A DNA stretch of 64,000 nucleotides from contig JAJTWR010000093.1 of NCBI GenBank assembly GCA_021613335.1, positions 62,001-126,000 of the forward strand, written 5' to 3'. Made by a program: the position numbers and the translations under genes. The notes beneath the pieces are model-generated. The model searched no databases, was not told the DNA's origin, and saw only the letters and a list, made by a program, of their open reading frames with translations. Below, in pieces: positions 46,991-57,408 of this stretch (position 1 is its first letter; each line of letters begins with the position of its first letter). Source of the DNA: Whitmania pigra (Eukaryota; Annelida; Clitellata; Hirudinida; Haemopidae).

Positions 46991-47767
46991 TTAGTTTGCT
47001 CCTTTTTCTTCGCTGAAAAATTTAGCTGAAATGTAATCGCGATTCATACGAGCAATATTTTCCAACGAAATTCCTTTAGGACATTCTGCTTCGCAGGCTC
47101 CCGTATTAGTACAGTTGCCAAAGCCTTCCATATCCATTTGCGCAACCATATTTTGTACCCGACGGTAGCGCTCGGGTTGGCCTTGCGGCAATAAAGCCAA
47201 TTGCGATACTTTTGCCGAAACAAAAAGCATGGCCGATGCATTTTTACAGGTTGCCACACAAGCGCCACAACCGATACAAGCGGCAGCTTCAAAAGCAGCA
47301 TCGGCATTTTTTTTAGGGATGGGTAAAGCGTTTGCGTCTTGCGCATTTCCGGTATTTACCGAAATAAATCCTCCTGCCGCAATAATCCTGTCAAAAGCAG
47401 AACGATCTACCGTTAAATCTTTAATCACCGGAAAAGCTTTTGCTCTCCATGGCTCCACTACAATTGTATCTCCATCTTTAAAAGAGCGCATATGTAATTG
47501 GCAGGTAGTTATCAGATTTTTAGGCCCGTGCGGACGGCCGTTAATAAACATTGAACACATGCCGCAAATTCCCTCGCGGCAATCATGGTCAAATACAATC
47601 GGTTCTTCTCCTTTATTAATCAGCTGCTCGTTTAAAACATCAAACATCTCTAAAAAAGACATATCCGGAGAAATATCCGAAATCTTATAATCAATAAGCC
47701 GTCCTTTAGTTTTGCTGTTTTTCTGACGCCAAACTTTCAGTGTTAAATTCATATTTCCTGTACTCAT
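46991..47767 (-). CDS. sdhB: Succinate dehydrogenase/fumarate reductase iron-sulfur subunit
   Basis: The protein has 258 residues and carries the three iron-sulfur clusters between flavin and quinone. The [2Fe-2S] site is [19 protein letters not shown] with a later Cys in LITTCQLH; the C-terminal ferredoxin-like part holds [13 protein letters not shown] and [15 protein letters not shown]. Electrons pass from SdhA to the SdhC haem and menaquinone. It is encoded 58 bp after sdhA. Direction in the cell (oxidation or reduction) is not decided by the sequence. Confidence 0.96.
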   Translation of the reverse strand: MSTGNMNLTLKVWRQKNSKTKGRLIDYKISDISPDMSFLEMFDVLNEQLINKGEEPIVFDHDCREGICGMCSMFINGRPHGPKNLITTCQLHMRSFKDGDTIVVEPWRAKAFPVIKDLTVDRSAFDRIIAAGGFISVNTGNAQDANALPIPKKNADAAFEAAACIGCGACVATCKNASAMLFVSAKVSQLALLPQGQPERYRRVQNMVAQMDMEGFGNCTNTGACEAECPKGISLENIARMNRDYISAKFFSEEKGAN

Positions 47768-47825
47768 CTTTTTGGTATTGATTTGTAAGTATTGAGACTG
47801 AGCGCAAAGAGCAATTTGTAGACCT

Positions 47826-49805
47826 CTATTTATAACTTCGCTGCGCTACCTTAATATTTTCAAACTTCAATTCTTCTTTATGCAACTCAAATTGCATATC
47901 TCCTTTGTATTTCCAAGCGGCAACGTAACTGTAGTTTTCATCATCGCGCAAGGCTTCCCCTTCTTCGGTTTGGTATTCTTCACGGAAATGGCCGCCGCAG
48001 CTTTCTTTGCGATTTAAAGCGTCAATACACATCAACTCCCCCAATTCAATAAAATCGGCAACCCGACCTGCTTTTTCTAACTCCGTATTCAATTCATCAG
48101 CAAATCCGGGAACGCGCAAATGGTTCCAAAAATCTTTGCGCAAAGTTTTAATTTCTTCAATTGCTTGTTTTAATCCTTCTTCGTTACGCGCCATCCCGCA
48201 TTTTTCCCACATAATATGGCCTAAACGTTTATGAAAATGATCTGCTGATTTGGTTCCTTTTATATTAATCAACCGCTCTAAGTCAGCTTTTACATTTGCT
48301 TCCGCCTCTACAAAGGCCGGATGATCGGTAGGAATTGCCTTTACCGAAATTTCTTTTGACAAATATGCTCCAATAGTATATGGCAAAACAAAATAACCAT
48401 CAGCCAACCCTTGCATCAAAGCAGACGCCCCCAGCCGATTAGCGCCATGATCCGAAAAATTTGCTTCACCAATGCAATATAACCCCGGAATGGTGGTCAT
48501 TAAATTATAATCTGTCCAAATACCTCCCATCGTATAATGTACCGCCGGATAAATACGCATAGGGGTTTCATATGGATTCTCGCCTGTAATCTGAGCGTAC
48601 ATATCAAAAAGATTGCCGTATTTTTCTTTGATTACCTCTGTACCCAAACGCAAACAAGTTTCATTATCAGGCTGATAATTGCCTGCTTTAGCCGCTTGGA
48701 TACGGCCATATCGTTCTGTATTTGCCTTAAAATCTAAATAAACTGCCAATTTTGAAGCCCCAACCCCATAACCTGCGTCACAACGTTCTTTAGCTGCCCG
48801 AGACGCCACATCGCGCGGAACCAGATTACCAAATGCCGGATAACGCCGCTCTAAATAATAATCTCTTTCATCTTCCGGTATGTGTTGAGGTTTACGGTCG
48901 TCTCCTTTTTTCTTTGGCACCCAAATACGACCATCATTACGTAAAGATTCAGACATCAAGGTTAGTTTAGATTGATGATCTCCGGAAACCGGTATACAAG
49001 TAGGATGTATCTGTGTATAACACGGATTTGCAAAATATGCCCCTTGTTTATGTGCCTTCCAAACTGCCGTAGCATTGCTACCCATAGCATTGGTAGACAG
49101 GTAAAATACATTTCCGTAACCGCCGGTACCTAACACCACCGCATGGCCGAAATGACGCTCCAATTCGCCTGTAATTAAATTACGAGCAATAACTCCTCTG
49201 GCTTTACCCTCTATTTTAACAATCTCAAGCATTTCATGGCGAGTATACATATCTACTTTACCCATGCCAATTTGGCGCTCAAGCGCCGAATAAGCCCCCA
49301 ATAATAATTGTTGCCCGGTTTGGCCTGCGGCATAAAACGTACGCTGTACTTGCGTGCCGCCAAAAGAACGATTATCTAATAAACCGCCATACTCGCGCGC
49401 TAAAGGAACGCCTTGCGCCACACACTGATCTATAATATTTGCGCTTACTTCTGCCAAACGGTATACATTAGCCTCTCTTGATCGGTAGTCTCCGCCTTTA
49501 ATGGTATCATAAAATAAACGGTATACGCTATCGCCATCGTTTTGATAGTTTTTGGCAGCATTTATACCTCCCTGCGCCGCAATAGAATGCGCTCTACGAG
49601 GCGAATCCTGAAAGCAGAAGCATTTTACTTTATAACCCATTTCCGCTAAAGTTGCCGCCGCTGAAGCCCCTGCCAAACCCGAACCAACCACAATTATTTC
49701 TAAACTTCTTTTGTTTGCCGGGTTAACCAAAGAAACAGACGATTTGTATTTTGTCCATTTAGCAGCTAATTCTCCCTCGGGTATATTTGAATTGAGTGTT
49801 GACAT
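47826..49805 (-). CDS. sdhA: Succinate dehydrogenase/fumarate reductase flavoprotein subunit
   Basis: The protein has 659 residues and binds covalent FAD at the membrane's inner face, interconverting succinate and fumarate. FAD fold [20 protein letters not shown] (~34-53), the flavinylation site [17 protein letters not shown], substrate segments [19 protein letters not shown] and HPTCIP, and the capping region [12 protein letters not shown] are all present. Length and pattern are those of the three-subunit B-type enzymes of Bacteroidota. Confidence 0.96.
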   Translation of the reverse strand: MSTLNSNIPEGELAAKWTKYKSSVSLVNPANKRSLEIIVVGSGLAGASAAATLAEMGYKVKCFCFQDSPRRAHSIAAQGGINAAKNYQNDGDSVYRLFYDTIKGGDYRSREANVYRLAEVSANIIDQCVAQGVPLAREYGGLLDNRSFGGTQVQRTFYAAGQTGQQLLLGAYSALERQIGMGKVDMYTRHEMLEIVKIEGKARGVIARNLITGELERHFGHAVVLGTGGYGNVFYLSTNAMGSNATAVWKAHKQGAYFANPCYTQIHPTCIPVSGDHQSKLTLMSESLRNDGRIWVPKKKGDDRKPQHIPEDERDYYLERRYPAFGNLVPRDVASRAAKERCDAGYGVGASKLAVYLDFKANTERYGRIQAAKAGNYQPDNETCLRLGTEVIKEKYGNLFDMYAQITGENPYETPMRIYPAVHYTMGGIWTDYNLMTTIPGLYCIGEANFSDHGANRLGASALMQGLADGYFVLPYTIGAYLSKEISVKAIPTDHPAFVEAEANVKADLERLINIKGTKSADHFHKRLGHIMWEKCGMARNEEGLKQAIEEIKTLRKDFWNHLRVPGFADELNTELEKAGRVADFIELGELMCIDALNRKESCGGHFREEYQTEEGEALRDDENYSYVAAWKYKGDMQFELHKEELKFENIKVAQRSYK

Positions 49806-49835
49806 TTTGTTTAAATTTTTATGTGCGCTGTCTGT

Positions 49836-50504
49836 TTAAGAAATCCAATCTAAAAATATTGAAACTGGCATCATGGCAAAAATTAAAGGAATAATGATAG
49901 AAAACAAAATTCCAATTGTTTTTACCACAGGCGCCCATTTTTTGTGATTCCAACCCAAACTTTGAAAAGCAGAAGCAAAACCGTGCAGTAAATGATAACT
50001 CAACGAAACAAGCCCGGCTATGTAAATTAAAACAACCCACCATTCTGAAAATACAACTTTTAACCCTTGAAAGGTATCATGTTCTTCATGGTTGAAAACA
50101 GCCGCTTTTGTTGGCCACCAGAAATGATAAAGATGAATGATTAAAAACATTAAAATTAATGTCCCTAATAATCCCATTGATCTAGAGTACCACTTGCTAT
50201 TGGCAGATGCATTATTATAGGCGTATGCTATCGGTCTTGCCGATTTGTTTTGTTGAGTAAGTAATATTGCTTGCACAATATGCAGGATAATTCCTACAAA
50301 CAGCCCAATTTCCAAAATGCGGACAACAAGGTTGTGCGACATGAAATGCGCGGCTTTGTTAAAAACAACTCCTCCATCATTAATGAAAATCAAGGAGTTA
50401 ATAGAAACGTGAAACAATAGAAAGGAAATCAGGAAAAAACCCGATAAACCCATAACAAATTTCTTACCTACAGACGACGTTAAAGCCTTAGCGAAGTAAC
50501 TCAT
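49836..50504 (-). CDS. sdhC: Succinate dehydrogenase cytochrome b subunit
   Basis: The protein has 222 residues with five membrane helices and anchors the complex while binding two b haems. Likely haem His residues are in LFHVSINSLIF, FMSHNLVVRILEIGLFVGIILHIVQAI (two), IIHLYHFWWP and LSYHLLHGFASAFQSLGWNH. It is the first gene of the sdhCAB operon; on the minus strand TATTTTTG stands about 45 bp upstream of the ATG as a probable -7 element. Confidence 0.95.
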   Translation of the reverse strand: MSYFAKALTSSVGKKFVMGLSGFFLISFLLFHVSINSLIFINDGGVVFNKAAHFMSHNLVVRILEIGLFVGIILHIVQAILLTQQNKSARPIAYAYNNASANSKWYSRSMGLLGTLILMFLIIHLYHFWWPTKAAVFNHEEHDTFQGLKVVFSEWWVVLIYIAGLVSLSYHLLHGFASAFQSLGWNHKKWAPVVKTIGILFSIIIPLIFAMMPVSIFLDWIS

Positions 50505-50662
50505 TAGATTATAATTTATTAAATTTATCTATGCAAAAATATTTAAAATTGACTTACAACTTTGAAATAAGCCTGACATTTTGCTAACAAATAATCAATT
50601 TAGAAACATTTTAAATTACCTGTTTTAGAAAAACATATCTTTAATCCAAGAATTTGAAATAA

Positions 50663-50692
50663 AAAAGGAGAGGTTTTAACCCCTCCCCTTTT
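50663..50692. terminator. Terminator downstream of degQ
   Basis: AAAAGGAGAGG (50663-50673) pairs with CCTCCCCTTTT (50682-50692) with one A-C mismatch around an eight-base loop; A and T runs lie on both outer sides. It lies 20 bp after the degQ stop on the minus strand. It is upstream of sdhC, so it separates the two transcripts. Confidence 0.75.
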
Positions 50693-50711
50693 TGATGTAT
50701 ATTTGGATAAA

Positions 50712-52256
50712 TTAATTTCCGAACGAATAAGTGAATATGCCTTCGTCGCTTACTCCTGATATGGTTGTTTTGCCGTCTCTATCGTTGCCCAGCGCTTTTT
50801 CAACATCTGCCGGAGTATTTACCGGAATATTATTAACTTTTGTAATCAACAATCCTTTGCTTACCCCCCAATAATCAAATAATTTACCTGCTTCAACATC
50901 GGTAACTATCACCCCGCTTTTAACATTATATTTGGCTTTCATTTTCTCGCTTGCAGGGGCAAAAGTAGCGCCCAGTTTAGCAACGGTGGCGCTGCCAGAT
51001 TTTGCGTTTGATTTGTTGGAAGTCAACGCCGTATTTGATTCTCCTTTCAAAATAACGCTTATCTCTTTCATCTTACCGTCGGCTTTTAAAACAGAAAGAT
51101 TTACTTTATCGCCGGGATGCATACGAGCAATTTTCTCTTGTAAATCGGGAGAGTCATAAACAACAACTCCGTTAACTTTTTTGATGATATCGCCTTTGGC
51201 GATGCCTGCCGCTTGCGCTCCGCCTCCAGGCGCTACGTCATTGACATACAAACCATTAATATCTTTGATTTTTAATCGATCGGCTTGGTCTGCATCAAGA
51301 GCTACAAAAGTTACTCCAATAAAACCGCGTTTAACTTTGCCATACTCTTTAAAATCTTCGAGCACTTTTTTAGCCAAGTTAATTGGGATGGCAAAGCCAT
51401 AACCTTCATTTATTCCCGTTTTTGATGCAATAGCCGCATTAATACCAATTAATTCACCATTACTATTTATTAAAGCCCCCCCGCTATTTCCACGATTAAT
51501 AACCGCATCCGTTTGAATATAAGACTCGATACTTTCGTTTACAGGCAATTGCCCGGTTTCTTGATATCTTTGATAATCTTCCGGCGACATATCTTTATAA
51601 TTCTCGTTAGCCAATATGCCAATACTACGAGATTTTGCACTAACAATACCGGCTGTAACGGTAGATTGCAAATCTAACGGGAAACCAATCGCTAATACCC
51701 ATTCGCCAATTTGAACGTTATCAGAATTCCCCATTTTAGCAAATGGTAATTTAGTAGCGTCAATCTTAATTAAAGCTAAATCAGTATTGGGGTCTTTTCC
51801 TATTACTTTTGCCACTACTTTATTACGGTTTGACAGTATCACTTCAATTTTATCCGCTTTATCAATCACATGATTATTAGTAACAATGTAACCATCCGAA
51901 GTTAAAATTACTCCGGAACCTGATCCGAATTGAGGCAAACGTTGTATACGCCCTCTACCGCCAAAGCCAAAGAATTGCTCAAACATATCGCTCATATCCC
52001 CCCTGTCCTGATTACCTCTGTTGGTGTCATAAATGGTTTTGATATGTACAACCGCGGGGGAAACCAACGACGCCGCTTGTACAAAATCGGGGACACCGGC
52101 AGAGGATGTTTTTACGGGATTGTTTGCAAACACCAGATTTTGTTTCTCTTCCAACGTATAACCGTCGGTTTTGCGCTCCATTAATTTATAAGCGCCAAGT
52201 GAAAGCCCTCCTCCTAAAAAAGCCGCCAATACAATTAATCCTATTTTTTTCATCAT
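50712..52256 (-). CDS. degQ: DegQ/HtrA-family periplasmic serine protease with two PDZ domains
   Basis: The protein has 514 residues; the N-terminal helix (KIGLIVLAAFLGGGLSLGAYKL) exports or anchors it in the periplasm. The catalytic triad is visible: His in YIVTNNHVIDKAD, Asp in PNTDLALIKID, Ser in INRGNSGGALINSNGELIGI. Two PDZ domains follow (about residues 310-395, with VNDVAPGGGAQAAGIAKGDI, and 425-510). It degrades or refolds damaged envelope proteins. A second Met follows the first directly. A hairpin lies in its leader. Confidence 0.95.
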   Translation of the reverse strand: MMKKIGLIVLAAFLGGGLSLGAYKLMERKTDGYTLEEKQNLVFANNPVKTSSAGVPDFVQAASLVSPAVVHIKTIYDTNRGNQDRGDMSDMFEQFFGFGGRGRIQRLPQFGSGSGVILTSDGYIVTNNHVIDKADKIEVILSNRNKVVAKVIGKDPNTDLALIKIDATKLPFAKMGNSDNVQIGEWVLAIGFPLDLQSTVTAGIVSAKSRSIGILANENYKDMSPEDYQRYQETGQLPVNESIESYIQTDAVINRGNSGGALINSNGELIGINAAIASKTGINEGYGFAIPINLAKKVLEDFKEYGKVKRGFIGVTFVALDADQADRLKIKDINGLYVNDVAPGGGAQAAGIAKGDIIKKVNGVVVYDSPDLQEKIARMHPGDKVNLSVLKADGKMKEISVILKGESNTALTSNKSNAKSGSATVAKLGATFAPASEKMKAKYNVKSGVIVTDVEAGKLFDYWGVSKGLLITKVNNIPVNTPADVEKALGNDRDGKTTISGVSDEGIFTYSFGN

Positions 52257-52281
52257 ATTTAAACTATTTTATTTTTAACCG

Positions 52282-52300
52282 GAAACCTTTCGTAGGTTTC
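52282..52300 (-). promoter_or_regulatory. Hairpin in the degQ leader
   Basis: GAAACCT (52282-52288) is inverted as AGGTTTC (52294-52300) around the loop TTCGT. It sits 25 bp upstream of the degQ start. On the opposite strand it is followed by TTTTT, but no plus-strand gene ends here, so it is more likely part of the degQ 5' leader. Confidence 0.4.
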
Positions 52301-52479
52301 TTTTTCATAATATACTTGTTTTTACAAATTCAATTATCCAAATTTAATGCCATATGAACAATATTTAAACTCCAATAGTCTTAATTTTGTGTTAAAATAT
52401 GTTAAAACTAATTTTTGCAGGCAATTTTGTCTGATTTATTTAACGCTAACTAAAGATCTATTCTTTTTAGATAAAAAAA

Positions 52480-53271
52480 ATGAATATACATTTTTATAAA
52501 TATCAAGGTGCGGGAAATGATTTTATCCTGATTGACCATCGGGCCAATCCTCAAAAAAACATTGATTACAACACGATAGCTCAACTTTGTAACCGGCGAT
52601 TTGGTATTGGAGCCGACGGCTTGATTTTTTTGTTAAACCACCATGAGTATGATTTTGAAATGGTATACCATAACGCCGACGGAAAACCCGGCAGCATGTG
52701 TGGCAATGGCGGTCGTTGCATCGTAACTTTTGCCAAACACTTAGGCATTATTAATCATGAAACTAATTTTTTGGCAGTTGACGGCCCGCATTATGCCAAA
52801 ATTTCATCAGAAAATAATTGGGTAGAATTACAAATGGTTGACGTTGAACAAATAACAAATGACGGAGAGGCTTACCTGTTAAACACAGGATCTCCGCATT
52901 ATGTTAAACAAGTAACCAATTTGCATAATTTAGATGTATTTACGGCCGGTAGCGCTATCAGAAACAATGTCGTGTATAAAAAAGATGGTATTAACGTTAA
53001 TTTTGTAGAATTAAAGGCCAACCATTTATTTGTGCGTACTTTTGAACGAGGAGTAGAAAACGAAACTTGGGCTTGTGGAACAGGCGTAATAGCTGCGTCT
53101 ATGGCCATGGCTAAATACAAAGGGCAAACAGGGCATATTGAAACCCCCGTAAAAGTACGGGGAGGTATTTTGAACACTAAATTTGATTACGATGGGCAAA
53201 AATTCGGCAATGTATTTTTATGCGGCCCAGCCGTACCGGTATTTAAAGGCAGCCTAAAAATTGGAAAGTAA
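52480..53271 (+). CDS. dapF: Diaminopimelate epimerase
   Basis: The protein has 263 residues and converts LL- to meso-diaminopimelate for peptidoglycan and lysine synthesis. The two catalytic Cys are in GSMCGNGGRCIVTF and TWACGTGVIAASMA. The start YKYQGAGNDFILID and FGIGADGLIFL are family signatures. It is a single gene. The opposite-strand degQ starts 224 bp away. Confidence 0.97.
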   Translation: MNIHFYKYQGAGNDFILIDHRANPQKNIDYNTIAQLCNRRFGIGADGLIFLLNHHEYDFEMVYHNADGKPGSMCGNGGRCIVTFAKHLGIINHETNFLAVDGPHYAKISSENNWVELQMVDVEQITNDGEAYLLNTGSPHYVKQVTNLHNLDVFTAGSAIRNNVVYKKDGINVNFVELKANHLFVRTFERGVENETWACGTGVIAASMAMAKYKGQTGHIETPVKVRGGILNTKFDYDGQKFGNVFLCGPAVPVFKGSLKIGK

Positions 53272-53296
53272 ACAGAACTATCTCTCACAAAAGGTT

Positions 53297-53441
53297 GAAA
53301 CTGTCTAAATTTTATTCAATCATAATTTTATGGAAGCCGGATAAAATTCGAGGAAACTCTCTTTTTATAAAATTTTAAACAAACCATTTTTAAATTGTTT
53401 CTTAATTTTCTCAGTTCATGCTTTAATTTAGTTTTAGACAG
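53297..53441. repeat. Second copy of the repeat end, with 9-bp inverted ends
   Basis: The first 48 bp align with 1357-1404 at about 43 of 50 columns and begin with GAAACTGTCTAAA. CTGTCTAAA at 53301-53309 is inverted as TTTAGACAG at 53433-53441, giving a 145-bp unit, shorter than the 365-bp copy near 1.4 kb. It lies in the 497-bp spacer 53272-53768, which otherwise holds no recognisable gene (a 62-codon hydrophobic frame at 53395-53583 starts with TTG and has no family). Confidence 0.45.
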
Positions 53442-53768
53442 GAAAAAAGATCGATTTTACCTAAAAAACTTTGCGCTGACGGGTTATATTATATTGCTTT
53501 TTTTACTTTTTTCAGAATTACTTCGTTTGATGGCAGAAACATTTATATCAATTTCTTTAATCATTCCTTTGCTTCAAACATAATAACGGCGCAGGGCGTC
53601 GCATCTGTAATCTTGTTCATCTTTCTGTTTAATTAAGAACCCGACTTTTAATTTAAACAGCGCCACAAACCGAATGATTTCTCTTTTTAATTTCTAAAAA
53701 ACTTTAGTCGACAACTTCTAAATAAAAAATATATCGTTAAAATCATCTATTCTATATAAATTTGGCGG

Positions 53769-54206
53769 ATGCTGAAAAAATTGAAAATAGCCCTTGGCGC
53801 CGACCATGCAGGCTTTTCTTATAAAGAAATGCTTAAAACATACTTAGGCAATCAATACGAATTAAAAGATTTTGGCGCATACGATAATCTTTCTGTTGAT
53901 TATCCGGATTTTGCGCATCCGGTGGCAATGGCCGTAGAAAGCAAGGAGTTTGATTTAGGCATTCTTATTTGCGGAAGCGGTAATGGGGTTTGTATAACGG
54001 CCAATAAGCATCAAGGCATTAGAGCCGCCCTTTGTTGGAATGCCGAGCTGGCAACATTGGCCAAACGGCATAATAACGCCAATATTCTTTGCATTCCGGG
54101 AAGATTTGTGTCTGAGTACGTTGCCCAACAAATGGCAACGGTGTTTTTAAAGACCGAATTTGAAGGAGGCAGGCATCAAAACAGAGTTAATAAAATATCG
54201 TGTTAA
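53769..54206 (+). CDS. rpiB: Ribose-5-phosphate isomerase B
   Basis: The protein has 145 residues and interconverts ribose-5-phosphate and ribulose-5-phosphate. GADHAGFSYKE at the start, the active-site Cys in LICGSGNGVCITANK, and HNNANILCIPGRFVS are all present. TAAATTTG is a -7-like element about 8 bp upstream of the ATG, so the leader would be very short. It is followed after 17 bp by the M28 peptidase gene. Confidence 0.95.
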   Translation: MLKKLKIALGADHAGFSYKEMLKTYLGNQYELKDFGAYDNLSVDYPDFAHPVAMAVESKEFDLGILICGSGNGVCITANKHQGIRAALCWNAELATLAKRHNNANILCIPGRFVSEYVAQQMATVFLKTEFEGGRHQNRVNKISC

Positions 54207-54223
54207 CAACCTTTTTATAATAT

Positions 54224-55858
54224 ATGAATAAAAATTTTTTACTTTGGGGCTTAGCGCTGATTTTGGGTTTGAACGCCCAGGCTCAAGTTGATGCTAACGC
54301 CATAAAATTTGCCAAATCGGTTAATCCGGCCAACGCAAAGACGCATTTGTCTGTTTTGGCTTCTGATGAGTTTGAAGGGCGCGAAACAGGCAAAAAAGGC
54401 GCCTGGATGGCCGCTGATTATATCAAAAAACAGTTTCAACGTTTCGGTTTAAAAGGCCCTGTTAAAGACAGTAAAGATCCTTATTTTCAGCCTATTGGGT
54501 TTTTCAACAAGACCTTTGAAAACACCGTCTTATCGGTTAATGATCAAAATAAAGAAAACCTTAAAGATTTTTTTGTTTTTCCAAATGTTGCCGATGAGTA
54601 CGGATTTGACATAAAAACGAATACCGTTATTTTTGCCGGTTACGGCATTAGTAAAAGCGGTTACGATGAGTATGCCGGAATCGACGTAGCGGGTAAAGTG
54701 GTAATGATTTTTGCCATAGGCCAACCTCCTTTGACAGCCGACTCTTCTCAACAAAATGAGATAAGCAGCAAACAAGCAAAAATCAAATTTCTTTTAGAAC
54801 ACAAAGCTGCAGGGGTTTTGCTAATTAATCCGATAGTTGATTTGCTAATTAATGCGACAGTTGATCAGCTTTCTCCCAAAATGAAAACTTATTTTTCAAA
54901 CGGGTTGGAATATTTAAAATCTGACAAATCTAATTCAGATAAAACGATACCCGTCGTAAATATAGGAACTAAACTGGCAAACGAAATTTTTGCCAAAGCA
55001 AATACCAATTTAGAGGCCGTTAAGAAACAAATTGCCGATACTAAAAAGCCGGCATCTATGGTAATTGATATCCCTGTTTCTTTTTCAACTAAGGTAAAAG
55101 ATACGCCGCTGAGGGCAGAAAATGTGTTGGGTTTTATAGAAGGCTCTGACCCAGAATTAAAAAACGAAGTTTTAGTATTAACGGGTCATTATGATCATAT
55201 AGGTTTAAACAAAGATCCAAACGCTACCGATAAGGTTTTCAATGGCGCAGACGACGACGCCTCCGGCACAACAGGCGCGCTTTTAATAGCCGATGCTTTT
55301 GCTAAAGCCAAAAAGGCCGGAAAAGGGCCAAAACGCAGCATTTTGTTTATGACCGTAGTAGGCGAAGAAAAAGGCCTGTTAGGTTCTGAATGGTATTCAG
55401 AGCATCCTGTTTTTCCATTAAAAAATACTATCGCCAACTTAAACATCGATATGATTGGCCGTACCGGCGAACTGTATTTAGGCACGCCCGACAGCGCTAA
55501 TTACGTATACTCGGTGGGCTCAAATGTGCTTAGTTCAGAACTGGCCAAAATTCAGCAAGACATCAACAACGCTTACACAAAAATTAAATTAGATTTTAAA
55601 TACGATGATCCAAATGATCCGGAACGCATTTATTACCGTTCTGATCACTATAATTTCGCCAAACACAATATCCCGATTATTTTCTATTATGATGGCATGC
55701 TGGGCAAAGATTATCATGGTTTAGGCGACGAGGTTCACAAAATAAATTTTGATTTGCTGGTTAAACGAACTCAACTCATTTATTATATAGCTTGGGAATT
55801 GGCAAACCGTCCCAATCGCCCTGTGGTAGACAAAAATGAAAAAGGCATTTCCGATTAA
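54224..55858 (+). CDS. M28-family zinc aminopeptidase with PA domain
   Basis: The protein has 544 residues with a signal peptide (LWGLALILGLNAQAQ), so it acts in the envelope. An N-terminal part and a PA (protease-associated) insert (~140-250, around YGISKSGYDEYAGIDVAGKV) precede the catalytic M28 fold: LTGHYDHIG (His), NGADDDASGTTGALLIA (Asp bridging the zincs), VVGEEKGLLGSEWYS (Glu-Glu), LNIDMIGR (Asp) and YRSDHYNFAKHNIP (His). It removes N-terminal residues from peptides. It is co-directional with rpiB and closed by a terminator. Confidence 0.95.
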   Translation: MNKNFLLWGLALILGLNAQAQVDANAIKFAKSVNPANAKTHLSVLASDEFEGRETGKKGAWMAADYIKKQFQRFGLKGPVKDSKDPYFQPIGFFNKTFENTVLSVNDQNKENLKDFFVFPNVADEYGFDIKTNTVIFAGYGISKSGYDEYAGIDVAGKVVMIFAIGQPPLTADSSQQNEISSKQAKIKFLLEHKAAGVLLINPIVDLLINATVDQLSPKMKTYFSNGLEYLKSDKSNSDKTIPVVNIGTKLANEIFAKANTNLEAVKKQIADTKKPASMVIDIPVSFSTKVKDTPLRAENVLGFIEGSDPELKNEVLVLTGHYDHIGLNKDPNATDKVFNGADDDASGTTGALLIADAFAKAKKAGKGPKRSILFMTVVGEEKGLLGSEWYSEHPVFPLKNTIANLNIDMIGRTGELYLGTPDSANYVYSVGSNVLSSELAKIQQDINNAYTKIKLDFKYDDPNDPERIYYRSDHYNFAKHNIPIIFYYDGMLGKDYHGLGDEVHKINFDLLVKRTQLIYYIAWELANRPNRPVVDKNEKGISD

Positions 55859-55869
55859 ATAAAAAATCA

Positions 55870-55904
55870 AATCCCGCTATTGCCTTTGCCGGCGGGATTT
55901 TTTT
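55870..55904 (+). terminator. Terminator after the rpiB-peptidase pair
   Basis: AATCCCGC (55870-55877, first A shared with the preceding run) pairs with GCGGGATT (55892-55899), followed by seven Ts. It lies 12 bp after the peptidase stop. Confidence 0.85.
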
Positions 55905-56008
55905 ATTTTCCAATCCGGTAATTAGAAAAGCCTGAAATAGATTGTTTTTATTTTATACTCCCCGGTTCAAGTTTTTGATAAGCGTTTTCCATCGTCAAAT
56001 GTAATCTT

Positions 56009-56016
56009 TATATTTG
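56009..56016 (+). promoter_or_regulatory. -7-type promoter element before the LutB-like gene
   Basis: TATATTTG fits TAnnTTTG exactly, 7 bp upstream of the chosen ATG at 56023. No good -33 TTG stands at the right distance, so only the -7 part is supported. Confidence 0.3.
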
Positions 56017-56022
56017 AACCTT

Positions 56023-57408
56023 ATGAGTATTGCCGATGATTTCTTGCTCAAAGCGGAAGAGAAAGCGTTTGATCTTTCCCATCGTAAAATCATTAATTAC
56101 AATATCAATAAATATAATTCAGCGGTAGAAAACGGTTTATCCGGATTTTATAATCTGGAATTGTCTAAAAGAAAAGCCGGCGCCATAAAATGGCGCGTAA
56201 TGGAAAATCTAGACAAGTTTTTGGTAGCGTTTGAAAGCAATTTTCAGAAACGGGGAGGTAAAGTTATTTGGGCAAATGATGCTGAAGAAGCTCAACGCGA
56301 AATTCTGAACATCATTAAAAAAGCAGGCGGCAAATCAGTGGTCAAATCCAAAGCAATGACTACCGAGGAAATCTATCTCAACGAATTTTTAGAACAAAAC
56401 GGCATCGAATCTTTAGAAAGCGATTTAGGCGAATATATTGTTCAACTGTTGGGGCAGCCTCCGTATCATATCGTTACGCCCGCCATGCATCTCAGCAAAG
56501 AAGATATTGCAAAACTGTTTCATGAAAAGTTTGGCGTTGCGGCCAACGCCGGCCCTGAGCAACTTACGCAAAAAGCCAGAGAACTTTTTCGCGAAAAATA
56601 CCTTATTGCAGACATAGGCATTACGGGCGGCAATTTTTTAATTGCCGATACCGGAAGTATTGCCATCACCGAAAATGAAGGAAATGCACGACTAACAACT
56701 ACTTTTCCTAAAATTCATATCGCCGTTGTTGGCATAGAAAAAATCATTCCCTCCATAACTGATTTAAACCTTTATTGGCCTTTGCTGGCCAGTCATGGCA
56801 CGGGGCAAAGTTTAACCGTTTATAATTCTATTTTAAGCGGCCCCCGCCAAATTGATGAAACCGATGGCCCTGATGAAATGTATGTAGTGCTTTTAGATAA
56901 CGGACGGACAAAACTGCTTGCCCAAAAAGAACAACGACAAGCTCTTTACTGTATTCGTTGCGGGGCTTGCCTAAATGCCTGTCCTGTTTACAAAAACATA
57001 GGAGGCCATACCTACAATACTACTTATGGCGGCCCTATAGGCTCTATTATTACTCCTCATTTTAAAGGCATGGCCGCATTTAAACATTTAAGTTATGCTT
57101 CCAGTCTTTGCGGAAAATGTACGGAGGTATGTCCTGTAAAAATTGATATCCATAAAATGCTGCTGCTTAACCGGAGAGATGCGGCGGCACAGGGCAAAAA
57201 TACCCGGCGTGAAAATCTGGGATGGAACCTTTGGAAAAAAGGGATGCTTAAACGAACTTTAATGGATTTTTTTAAAGGACAAACAAAAAATAAATTTCTA
57301 AATTTTTTTTTCAAAAAAAGATGGGGTAAATATCGCGAAATGCCAAAGGTAGCGCAAAAATCGTTTGCTAAGCAATGGGAAGAATACCAAAAAAAACAAA
57401 CCGTTTAA
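56023..57408 (+). CDS. LutB-like iron-sulfur protein (LUD domain)
   Basis: The protein has about 461 residues from ATG 56023. The N-terminal two thirds are an LUD domain (AGGKSVVKSKAMTTEEIYLN, ADIGITGGNFLIADTGSIAI, TTFPKIHIAVVGIEKIIPSI). The C-terminus holds two ferredoxin-like cluster sites, CIRCGACLNACPVYK and CGKCTEVCPVKIDI. LutABC oxidises L-lactate; LutA and LutC are not adjacent here, although a separate lutC or lutA elsewhere is possible. Confidence 0.9.
   Translation: MSIADDFLLKAEEKAFDLSHRKIINYNINKYNSAVENGLSGFYNLELSKRKAGAIKWRVMENLDKFLVAFESNFQKRGGKVIWANDAEEAQREILNIIKKAGGKSVVKSKAMTTEEIYLNEFLEQNGIESLESDLGEYIVQLLGQPPYHIVTPAMHLSKEDIAKLFHEKFGVAANAGPEQLTQKARELFREKYLIADIGITGGNFLIADTGSIAITENEGNARLTTTFPKIHIAVVGIEKIIPSITDLNLYWPLLASHGTGQSLTVYNSILSGPRQIDETDGPDEMYVVLLDNGRTKLLAQKEQRQALYCIRCGACLNACPVYKNIGGHTYNTTYGGPIGSIITPHFKGMAAFKHLSYASSLCGKCTEVCPVKIDIHKMLLLNRRDAAAQGKNTRRENLGWNLWKKGMLKRTLMDFFKGQTKNKFLNFFFKKRWGKYREMPKVAQKSFAKQWEEYQKKQTV

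Noticed and set aside
52282..52305. A plus-strand terminator before dapF
   Set aside because: A T-run follows the hairpin, but no plus-strand gene ends there; it fits better as a degQ leader hairpin.
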